Below are positions 1 through 8,408 of a stretch of 64,000 bases of DNA, in pieces (the stretch's first letter is position 1; each line of letters starts with the position of its first letter). The DNA is taken from positions 1 through 64,000 of the forward strand of contig CAJFJV010000009.1 in the NCBI GenBank assembly GCA_904384225.1, read 5' to 3'. Source of the stretch: an uncultured Oscillospiraceae bacterium. Its GTDB lineage: Bacteria > Bacillota > Clostridia > Oscillospirales > Ruminococcaceae. The notes under the pieces are model-generated. The model ran no database searches and was not told where the DNA came from. It saw only the letters and a list, made by a program, of their open reading frames with translations. The translations under genes were made by a program, and so were the position numbers.

Positions 1-66
1 CACACTTTTTTCTTTCTGCTGTGTTTTCTGTACCTATTCGCCCTCCTTCCTCTACGCAATACACCG

Positions 67-582
67 CTATACACAGATATAACCCTGCTCCATTTTAGGA
101 TAGCCTAAGAAAATGGTATCGTATTGGCCGAGGTTTTCGATATGGGTGGAAAGCTCCGGCCGTGCACCAGCGTCCTGTTCCTCAGCAGCTTGATCCACTA
201 AGGCATCATGGTCGAGCGGATACTGCTGGACGGTTTCAATCCGGAACAGGCCGCCGCCCACCGTATTTTGAATGATACCAGCCATATATTCCACGTTTCC
301 CATCGTTTCACCGCCGTTTACCACAACGCTGGCTCCCGCAACGGCATCCGCACCCGCTGTATCTACGTCCTCCGGCATCGTAAAGTAAGCAATGAGGATA
401 TTGGAGCCGTCCGCTTGCGCCGCCCCTTCTGTTCCGGCATTTTCTTCCGCTCCGGATGCGGGCGTACCGGCCGAAGCATCCGGCGTATCCGGGACATCGG
501 ACGAATCGGACGGCGTATTGCCGCATGCGGCAAGGCTGCCGGCCAGTACAAGGGTTAAAAAGACAGCTAAGAACTTTTTCAT
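67..582 (-). pseudogene. Flavodoxin-like lipoprotein, apparently 3'-truncated
   Basis: Lipobox signal (LAGSLAAC), flavodoxin start ILIAYFTMPED and YDTIFLGYP motif; the ORF then ends after KMEQGYICV, without the expected NWW/DFSGKT C-terminal half. Confidence 0.65.
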
Positions 583-855
583 TTGGTCAGTCCTCCCGTT
601 TTTCCTTTCTTCTCTTATTTTAATGGGTTTTCAAGGGCAGCAGAAGTATCCATTTGTTATGAAGCTTTAACCAAAAGGTTTATATCACCGCCATGCCAAA
701 ATGCAGGATACGCCTTGAGGATGGCGTCGGCGCAAGAACACTTCCAAAACAATAAATCGCACACGGCTTTACCGGCTGCCGCCGGTTCAGGCATGATTCC
801 CCTTTTGCTGAACAACAAAGATCGACTATCATTCAAATTTTATATATTTCCTTAC

Positions 856-883
856 TTGAAAACACGAAAAATTGTGATATAAT
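856..883 (+). promoter_or_regulatory. Putative sigma70-type promoter upstream of the cas genes
   Basis: TTGAAA - 16 nt - TATAAT, about 200 bp upstream of cas4. Confidence 0.5.
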
Positions 884-1082
884 ACAATATGACAAGATTA
901 AACAAATTCGGTCAAATATTTTACTTTCGTGCTGTTTAAAATCCCGCACACTGAAAAAGAGAACACTGTGCGCTGCGCAGGAGCTGCAATACGCATGACA
1001 GAAAAAGCGGGATGCTTTCAGGGCTGTTTCACGATAGGAAAAACTGCGGCTTTATTCAAAAAATATAAGGGGGGATTTTCCC

Positions 1083-1744
1083 ATGTCCATGCAGGATGAC
1101 GAGCTTCTCCAGCTTTCGGGATTGCAGCATTTTTCCTTTTGCCGGCGCCAGTGGGCCTTGATCCATGTGGAAAACCAGTGGAACGAGAACCTCCGGACAG
1201 TAGAAGGGAATTTGTTCCACAGCCGCGCCCACGACGAAAAGCAGCGGGAACGGCGGGACGGCGTTCTCATTTTACGGGGACTTCCCATTGTATCTCATAC
1301 GCTGGGGCTATCCGGCCAGTGCGACGTGGTGGAGTTCCATGCCTCCCCTGACGGAATCCCCCTCCATGGAGAAGAAGGGCTTTGGATTCCTTTTCCGGTA
1401 GAATACAAGCGGGGTGCGCCCAAAGAAAATCCCGCCGACCAATTGCACTCTGCGCCCAGGCCCTCTGCTTAGAAGAGATGCTCTGCTGCTCCATTCCGGA
1501 GGGGGCGCTGTTCTACGGCGAAACCCGGCGGCGGACGAAGGTTTTCTTCACAGAAGAGCTGCGGGAGACGGTACGGCTCACCGCCGCAGAAATGCACCAA
1601 ATGCTCCGGCGTGGCCATACGCCCAAAGTGAAGCCCACGAAGTCCTGCAATGCCTGCTCCTTAAAAGAGCTGTGCCTTCCTGTGCTGATGCGAAAAAAAG
1701 ATGTGGCGGAATATCTTAAAGCCGCCATGGAGGAAGAAGCATGA
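1083..1744 (+). pseudogene. cas4: CRISPR-associated exonuclease Cas4 (type I-C-like), frameshifted
   Basis: Two overlapping ORFs (1083-1472 and 1382-1744) join to one Cas4; N-terminal LSGLQHFSFCRRQWALIH and C-terminal C..C..CSLKELC cluster; restoring one base near 1447/1448 reads PADQLQLCAQALCLEEML. Confidence 0.85.
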
Positions 1745-2772
1745 GACAACTTCTGAACACACTGTTTGTCACATCTGAAAACGTCTATCTGACATTGGAT
1801 GGGGAAAATGTGGTGGCAAAACAGGAAAACGAAATCTTAGCCCGTTATCCGCTGCATACCTTGTCCGGTATTATCAGTTTTTCCTATCCGGGCGCTTCTC
1901 CCGCGCTAATGGGCGCCTGTGCGGAGCGCGGCCTCTCCCTTTCCTTCTGTACGCCCCGCGGGAAATTTCTGGCGAGAGTCAGCGGCGAAAACAACGGGAA
2001 CGTCCTGCTGCGCCGCACCCAGTACCGGATTGCAGATAATCCCGAACAGAGCTGCCGCATTGCCCGCAATATGATTTTTGGGAAGCTGTATAACGCCCGC
2101 TGGAGCATAGAACGCACCCGGCGGGATCACGGCTTGCGTCTGGATGAAAAAGCGCTGTCGGATGCTTCTCATAAAATTCAAAACCTGCTCCCGGATGTGT
2201 TGAAGGAAACCAGCCTAAACAGCTTGCGCGGGCTGGAAGGGATAGCGGCGGCAGCCTATTTTAGCGTATTTGACGAGATGATCCTAAATCAAGAGAGCGC
2301 GTTCTCTTTCCAAAGCCGCAGCCGCCGGCCGCCTCTGGATCCGGTCAATGCGATGCTTTCTTTTGCTTATGCACTGCTTTCAAACGACTGCGTTTCCGCT
2401 CTGGAAGGCGTGGGCTTGGATTCCTATGTGGGATTCCTGCACCGGGACCGGCCGGGCCGGAGTTCTCTGGCACTGGATCTGATGGAGGAGCTGCGCCCCT
2501 GTATGGCGGACCGTTTTGTCCTGACCATGCTGAATAACCGAAAGATGAAACCGGCGGATTTTGACTGGCGGGAAAACGGCAGTGTTTCGATGAAAGACGG
2601 CGCACGCCGGACTTTTCTAAAAACTTGGCAGGAGAAAAAGCGGGATATGATTACCCACCCCTATTTAGGGGAGAAAATACCATGGGGATTGGTTCCGTAC
2701 GTCCAGGCACTGCTGCTTGCCCGCACGCTGCGAGAGGATTTGGCGGAATATCCGCCATTTTTGTGGAAGTGA
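1741..2772 (+). CDS. cas1: CRISPR-associated endonuclease Cas1 (type I-C)
   Basis: 343 aa; LLNTLFVTSENVYLTLDGENVV start, Cas1 core (NSLRGLEGIAAAAYF, DPVNAMLSFAYALL); overlaps the cas4 stop (ATGA). Confidence 0.95.
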   Translation: MRQLLNTLFVTSENVYLTLDGENVVAKQENEILARYPLHTLSGIISFSYPGASPALMGACAERGLSLSFCTPRGKFLARVSGENNGNVLLRRTQYRIADNPEQSCRIARNMIFGKLYNARWSIERTRRDHGLRLDEKALSDASHKIQNLLPDVLKETSLNSLRGLEGIAAAAYFSVFDEMILNQESAFSFQSRSRRPPLDPVNAMLSFAYALLSNDCVSALEGVGLDSYVGFLHRDRPGRSSLALDLMEELRPCMADRFVLTMLNNRKMKPADFDWRENGSVSMKDGARRTFLKTWQEKKRDMITHPYLGEKIPWGLVPYVQALLLARTLREDLAEYPPFLWK

Positions 2773-2778
2773 GAAAAA

Positions 2779-3069
2779 ATGCTTGTGTTAATTACTTACG
2801 ACGTCAATACGGAGACATCCGCCGGCCGGAAACGGCTGCGGCAGATCGCCAAGCAATGTGTAAATTATGGACAGCGCGTACAGAATTCGGTGTTTGAATG
2901 CTTGCTGGACACTGCGCAGTGCCGGGCGCTTCAGGCTAAGCTGTGTTCTATTATGGATTTGGAAAAGGACAGCCTGCGGTTTTATTATCTTGGAAATCAA
3001 TACGAGAAAAAAATAGAGCATTTCGGCTGTAAACATACGTATCTTCCGGAGGAGCCGATGATTTTATAA
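2779..3069 (+). CDS. cas2: CRISPR-associated endoribonuclease Cas2 (type I-C)
   Basis: 96 aa; MLVLITYDVNTET...RLRQIAKQCVNYGQRVQNSVFEC. Confidence 0.95.
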   Translation: MLVLITYDVNTETSAGRKRLRQIAKQCVNYGQRVQNSVFECLLDTAQCRALQAKLCSIMDLEKDSLRFYYLGNQYEKKIEHFGCKHTYLPEEPMIL

Positions 3070-3241
3070 TGGTGCGAAAGGATAGCTGCCGCTGTTTTTC
3101 GGTGGGGTTCGCGCCGGTTTTTTGGCAAAGCGCAGCAAATATTGATCTAAACAAGGGGATAAACCGAGATACGCCATTTGCACTTTGTGTAATATGTGAA
3201 GCCTTTTGTCTATTGCAAAAATCTTTTTATGTATTTGTGCT

Positions 3242-3949
3242 GTCGCTCCCCATACGGGGAGTGTGGATTGAAATAGGCGGGATGAAGCTTGCAAGGGGCG
3301 TGGAAGTCAGGTCGCTCCCCATACGGGGAGTGTGGATTGAAATATGAGTTGGGGCAAAAAAATCTGCAAGATAAAAAAGTCGCTCCCCATACGGGGAGTG
3401 TGGATTGAAATCCCATCCATGCGCGGCAAGGTTCCGGATACTATAGTCGCTCCCCATACGGGGAGTGTGGATTGAAATATAAAGTGCTGCATGTCAACCT
3501 TGTACAAAGTGGTCGCTCCCCATACGGGGAGTGTGGATTGAAATGATAAGCTGTTTGATCTCGAGTATCCGGAGGATATGTCGCTCCCCATACGGGGAGT
3601 GTGGATTGAAATGCTGATCGAATCCGGCCAGCCGCTGCCTCCGGGAGTCGCTCCCCATACGGGGAGTGTGGATTGAAATTCCCATTGTTATTGAATTTCG
3701 GCAGCTTGTCCCGAGTCGCTCCCCATACGGGGAGTGTGGATTGAAATTCTTCCCCATCTAACCACAGTCCTATAATGCCTCGGTCACTCCCCACACGGGG
3801 AGTGTGGATTGAAACTATCAAGAGCCGGATGCACCTCATTCCATTATGACGTCGCTCCCCATACGGGAGTGTGGATTGAAACATGCCCGGCGTAATCTGC
3901 GGGTAGTCGAAAAACAGTCGCTCCCCACGCGGGGAGCGCGGGTTGTAAA
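3242..3949 (+). CRISPR. CRISPR array, 11 repeats and 10 spacers; consensus GTCGCTCCCCATACGGGGAGTGTGGATTGAAAT (33 bp)
   Basis: Repeats start at 3242, 3311, 3379, 3446, 3512, 3580, 3647, 3715, 3783, 3851, 3917; spacers 33-36 nt; first 8 repeats identical, last 3 degenerate (leader-distal end). Confidence 0.98.
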
Positions 3950-4127
3950 ATACAGCTTGCAGCAGACTGTGCTTCCATCATATGAATCCGAAAATGCCGG
4001 ACTTTTCGCATGAGCATTTCCCAAAACCGGCGTTTTCAGGAAGGAAAAAGGTACAAAAAAGCGCTTTCCGTATCGTTTAAAGTATGATAGAATAGGGTGA
4101 AAAAAAGAGAAAGCCGGAATACTGCAT

Positions 4128-5402
4128 ATGAACCTGAAAGAAAAAATAAAAGGCCTGAAGGCGCACCCCCTTCTTCAAGTGCTGGCCAACAACGGGGGAA
4201 ATCCGCGGACGCTTGTATTGATTGAACCGCTATGGGGCATTCCCTATAATCTTATTTCACCGTTTGCCACCCTTTATATGTACACGCAGGGCGTTACAGA
4301 CGTACAGATCGGCCTGATCCTCTCCATCACAATGGTGGTTCAGGTGCTGTTCTCCTTTTTTGGGGGCATTTTATCCGACAAGCTGGGCCGGAAATTTACC
4401 ACCATGATGGGGGATTTCTTTGGCTGGGCGCTGGCATGCCTTGTGTGGTCTGTTTCGAATAATTTCTGGCTTTTTTTGGCCGCCGCGCTGCTGAACTGCT
4501 TTGAACAGATCAACCAGACGGCATGGTATTGCCTGCTTATCGAAGACGCCCGTCCGAAGGATCTGGTTGGGATCTATACCTGGGTCAATATCGGCGGACT
4601 GGTTGCGATCTTTTTTGCGCCGCTTTCCGGCTTGTTCGTCAGCTCCTATTCCATTGTACCGGTCGTACGGGTATTGTATTTTCTCTTTGCGCTGACGATG
4701 CTGACCAAAATACTGATCACCTTTCGGTTTTGCCGCGAGACAAAGCAGGGGAAAATCCGCCGGGAAGAGACCAAGGGGGTATCCATCGCCCGTATGCTGG
4801 GGGAATACCGCCAGCTGATCCCCAGCCTGCTGAAAGACAAGGGTGTGCTCAAAGCGGTGGCCGTCTCGGTAATCCTATATATCACCAATATGGTGAGCAC
4901 GAACTTTTTCGGGCTTTATGTGACACAGCGGCTTGGGCTTTCAGAGAACTTCTTAGCCATGTTCCCCATTTTAAACGCCGCTGTTATGCTGGTCTTCATG
5001 GTGGGGTTCCAGCACCGTATGGACGCCACAAAATTCCGCGCCCCGCTATGGGCCGGTTTGGCGCTGTACGCCGCGGCAGCCCTTGTGCTGGTCTTCTCTC
5101 CTGCGGACAGCTTAGGGTTTGTACTGCTCTATGTCTTTGTTGCCGCGGTCGCCGCTGCGCTGGTGAATCCGCGCAAAGACGCGCTTCTCCAGCTTAACAT
5201 CACTGCCCAAGAGCGGGCGCGCCTGAACGCCCTTATTATGGCCTCTACCATTGCCCTCTCCTCTCCCTTCGGCTATTTGGCCGGATGGCTTTCCAGCATA
5301 GACCGCCGCCTGCCCTTCGTTTTCACATTCCTGCTATTTGTCACCGCGATGCTTGTGATCGGCCGTATTCAGGAACCGCAGGTAGAGGGAAAAGATGCCT
5401 GA
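4128..5402 (+). CDS. MFS transporter
   Basis: 424 aa, about 12 hydrophobic segments, GGILSDKLGRKFTTMMGD MFS signature. Confidence 0.85.
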   Translation: MNLKEKIKGLKAHPLLQVLANNGGNPRTLVLIEPLWGIPYNLISPFATLYMYTQGVTDVQIGLILSITMVVQVLFSFFGGILSDKLGRKFTTMMGDFFGWALACLVWSVSNNFWLFLAAALLNCFEQINQTAWYCLLIEDARPKDLVGIYTWVNIGGLVAIFFAPLSGLFVSSYSIVPVVRVLYFLFALTMLTKILITFRFCRETKQGKIRREETKGVSIARMLGEYRQLIPSLLKDKGVLKAVAVSVILYITNMVSTNFFGLYVTQRLGLSENFLAMFPILNAAVMLVFMVGFQHRMDATKFRAPLWAGLALYAAAALVLVFSPADSLGFVLLYVFVAAVAAALVNPRKDALLQLNITAQERARLNALIMASTIALSSPFGYLAGWLSSIDRRLPFVFTFLLFVTAMLVIGRIQEPQVEGKDA

Positions 5403-5425
5403 ACGCAAAAAACGCTGCTGCAATA

Positions 5426-5476
5426 GGGCCGGGATTGGAATCTCCCATTTTTGAGATTCCAATCCCGGCCCCTTTT
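5426..5476 (+). terminator. Intrinsic terminator, 19-bp stem
   Basis: GGGCCGGGATTGGAATCTC...GAGATTCCAATCCCGGCCC followed by CTTTTT. Confidence 0.85.
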
Positions 5477-5505
5477 TGCGAAAAATAAGGCTTGCAAAAA
5501 TTATA

Positions 5506-5555
5506 TTGACACAGTGTCAGAACGATGCTATGCTATAAATACTGACACTGTGTCA
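5506..5555 (+). promoter_or_regulatory. Promoter with two operator-like palindromes TGACACNGTGTCA
   Basis: TTGACA - 17 nt - TATGCT; palindromes at 5507-5519 and 5543-5555 bracket the promoter. Confidence 0.65.
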
Positions 5556-5719
5556 ACACCGCAATGAAGCGGCCGTGCGCGGTACATCCTGCACGGCGAA
5601 GGCCAGCCCTTGCAGAACAGGATATATCAGGGCTGCGCCGCCCGGCTTCGGTCCCCTGTGCGGCGGGAAGCCGGGAAAACAGAAACAATCTACAGCCAAC
5701 ATCATAGGAGGAATGACTT

Positions 5720-6892
5720 ATGTTGGGCAATTTTTCGTATTGCAATCCCACCAAGCTGTATTTCGGTGAAGATGCACTGGACAGCCTCAGCGCCGAACTG
5801 CCTAAATACGGCAAAAATGTCGTGCTGATTTACGGAGGCGGTTCTATCAAGAAAAACGGCATCTACGACGAGGTCGTAAAGCTTTTGGCCGCCGGCGGCA
5901 AAAACGTAGCCGAAATTTCCGGCGTTATGCCGAATCCCACTGTCGATAAGCTCTATGAAGGCGTGGAGATCGCCCGGAAGCATCAGGCGGATTTTCTGCT
6001 GGCAGTAGGCGGCGGCTCCGTATGCGATTACGCCAAGGCGGTCTCCGTTTCGGTGAACTGCGAGGAGGATCCTTGGGAGAAATACTATGTGCGCTTCGAG
6101 GAGCCTTCCTGTGAAACCCTGCCGGTAGGCTGCGTGCTGACGATGGTGGGCACCGGTTCCGAGATGAACGCCGGGGCGGTAATCACCAACCCGCACACCC
6201 ATCAGAAAATCGGCCACGTTTTTGCAGATGAAAAGATTATGCCGAAATTTGCTGTCTTAAACCCGAAATACACCTTGACCCTGCCCCACTATCAAATGGC
6301 AGCCGGTATCTACGATATTTTCAACCATATCTGCGAGCAGTATTTCTCCGGCGAAGACGACAATGTAAGCGATTATATCAGCGAGGGGCTGATGCGCTCG
6401 GTAATCCATGCCAGCCGCATCGCCAACAAGGATCCTCAAAACTATGAGGCCCGCAGCAACCTGATGTGGGCGGCCACATGGGCGCTGAACACCCTGGTTT
6501 CCCGAGGCAAGTCCACCGATTGGATGGTGCATATGCTGGGCCAGTCGGTAGGCGCTTACACCAATGCAACCCATGGGATGACGCTGGCCGCCGTCTCCCT
6601 TCCCTATTACCGGCACATCCTGCCCTACGGCATGCCGAAATTCAAGCGCTTCGCAGTCAATGTCTGGGACGTAGACCCGGCGGGCAAACCCGATGGGCAG
6701 ATAGCGGAGGAAGGCCTTGCCGCCATGGAAAGCTGGATGAAAGAGCTTGGTCTGGCGATGCATATTTCCGAGCTGGGCGCCACGGCGGAAATGATTGAGG
6801 GCATTGCAGACGGCACCCTCGTGATGAAAGGCGGATATAAGGTGCTGGACCGCGATGAGATCGTACAAATTTTAAAGGAGAGTTTGGCATGA
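5720..6892 (+). CDS. Iron-containing alcohol dehydrogenase (YqhD/BDH-like)
   Basis: 390 aa; YGKNVVLIYGGGSIKKNG, LAVGGGSVCDYAKAV, HGMTLAAVSLPYYRH. Confidence 0.92.
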   Translation: MLGNFSYCNPTKLYFGEDALDSLSAELPKYGKNVVLIYGGGSIKKNGIYDEVVKLLAAGGKNVAEISGVMPNPTVDKLYEGVEIARKHQADFLLAVGGGSVCDYAKAVSVSVNCEEDPWEKYYVRFEEPSCETLPVGCVLTMVGTGSEMNAGAVITNPHTHQKIGHVFADEKIMPKFAVLNPKYTLTLPHYQMAAGIYDIFNHICEQYFSGEDDNVSDYISEGLMRSVIHASRIANKDPQNYEARSNLMWAATWALNTLVSRGKSTDWMVHMLGQSVGAYTNATHGMTLAAVSLPYYRHILPYGMPKFKRFAVNVWDVDPAGKPDGQIAEEGLAAMESWMKELGLAMHISELGATAEMIEGIADGTLVMKGGYKVLDRDEIVQILKESLA

Positions 6893-7356
6893 AAAAGACA
6901 TTAATCGCCTATTTTTCCGCCAGCGGCGTGACTGCCGGGGCGGCGAAAGAAATGGCTGGGGCCATCGGCGCGGATCTGTATGAGATTTGCCCCGCAAAGC
7001 CCTATACGGACGCCGATTTGGACTGGCGGGACAAGAAGAGCCGCAGTACGGCGGAGATGAACGATCCGGCCTGCCGCCCGGCGATTGCATCACCGGTTCC
7101 GGATATGGGTCAGTACGATACCGTCATGGTGGGATTCCCCATCTGGTGGTATGTAGAGCCCCGCATTGTAGATACCTTTCTGGAGAGCTATGACTTTTCG
7201 GGCAAGACGCTGATCCCCTTTGCCACCTCCGGAGGCAGCGGGATCGGCAGGGCGGAACAGAGCTTGCGGGAGCACTGCCCCAAAGCCAATTGGAAGCCGG
7301 GAAAGCTGGTAAACAGCGGCGCGGCGGACTGGGCCAAGCGCACAGCGGGCGCTTAA
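6889..7356 (+). CDS. Flavodoxin
   Basis: 155 aa; KTLIAYFSASGVTAGAAKEMA, MVGFPIWWYVEPRIVDTFLESYDFSGKTLIPFATSGGSGIG. Confidence 0.92.
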   Translation: MKKTLIAYFSASGVTAGAAKEMAGAIGADLYEICPAKPYTDADLDWRDKKSRSTAEMNDPACRPAIASPVPDMGQYDTVMVGFPIWWYVEPRIVDTFLESYDFSGKTLIPFATSGGSGIGRAEQSLREHCPKANWKPGKLVNSGAADWAKRTAGA

Positions 7357-7380
7357 ATTCCAAAAGAAAGGGGCGGCAGT

Positions 7381-8019
7381 ATGCCAAAAGGTTCCAAAGG
7401 GCTTACCAACGCCAGAAAAGCAGAAATTGTCGACGCCTGCGCTTCCCTCTATCAGGTCATGGGATTCCGGGAGATTACCATCCGGGACATAGGGGCGAAA
7501 ACCTCGTTTACCCGCACCTCCATCTACAATTACTTCCATACCAAGGAGGAAATTTTTCTGGCCCTGCTCCAACGGGAGCACGAAGAATGGGCCGCGGATC
7601 TGGATAGTATCGCCGGGCAGCATGAAAAACTGTCTGCCGGGGATTTTGCGGATGCGCTGGCCCGCACGCTCGAAAAACGCGGATGCATGCTCAAGCTTAT
7701 GTCCATGAACCTTTACGACATGGAAGTGAACAGCCGTTTGGAAAACTTAGTAGACTTCAAAAGATCGTATGCATCTGCGCTCCGGGCAGTCACAGCCTGC
7801 CTTGAAAAGTTTTTCCCCTCCATGGCGGCGGATGATATCCAAGGCTTCCTCTATGCCTTTTTCCCGTTTCTGTTCGGCGTATATCCTTATACTTCCCACA
7901 CAAAAAAGCAGCTGGACGCAATGGAGCAGGCCTGCGTGCAGTACACCCGCCGTTCGGTCTATGATCTCACAAAGCCCTTTGCTGCAAGGCTTCTGCAAAG
8001 CTTTTTGCAGAAGGGATGA
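7381..8019 (+). CDS. TetR/AcrR family transcriptional regulator
   Basis: N-terminal HTH ASLYQVMGFREITIRDIGAKTSFTRTSIYNYFHTKEEIF. Confidence 0.92.
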   Translation: MPKGSKGLTNARKAEIVDACASLYQVMGFREITIRDIGAKTSFTRTSIYNYFHTKEEIFLALLQREHEEWAADLDSIAGQHEKLSAGDFADALARTLEKRGCMLKLMSMNLYDMEVNSRLENLVDFKRSYASALRAVTACLEKFFPSMAADDIQGFLYAFFPFLFGVYPYTSHTKKQLDAMEQACVQYTRRSVYDLTKPFAARLLQSFLQKG

Positions 8020-8213
8020 AAAGGGGCGGGGCTATCCGCTGCGGCAATGCGGCCGTTTGTGTCCGCCGCGGTGCAAAAGCCCTGCTTGCGGGAATGGCAA
8101 AGGATCATTCCGAGAGCAGATTTTGGGCAGGGCTGTGGCAGCCTTCCCTACCCAAGCCGGTCTATGGGCCGGGGCAGGGCTGCGCACCGCCCTCTATGGC
8201 TCTATAAAGAAAA

Positions 8214-8262
8214 GAAAAACGCAGTATCAAAATCGAATGGATTTTGATACTGCGTTTTTTCA
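8214..8262 (+). terminator. Intrinsic terminator
   Basis: CGCAGTATCAAAAT-CGAATGG-ATTTTGATACTGCG followed by TTTTTT. Confidence 0.85.
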
Positions 8263-8408
8263 GTATATCACCCTTAGGCTATACCGCGGTTTTTCAGCAT
8301 ACAAGCGGCCGCTTGGGGCATGATCTGCCTATGTGAGCTCCTATAGAGAAGCCGTCATTTTCCCGTCTATGGCAACTTTCCCAGCACCCAGACAATCGAA
8401 GCGCCCCG

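Noticed and set aside
3064-4024. Several listed ORFs with repeated FNPHSPYGER / SIHTPRMGSD / FQSTLPVWGAT peptides
   Set aside because: These are translations of the CRISPR repeat in three frames, not proteins.
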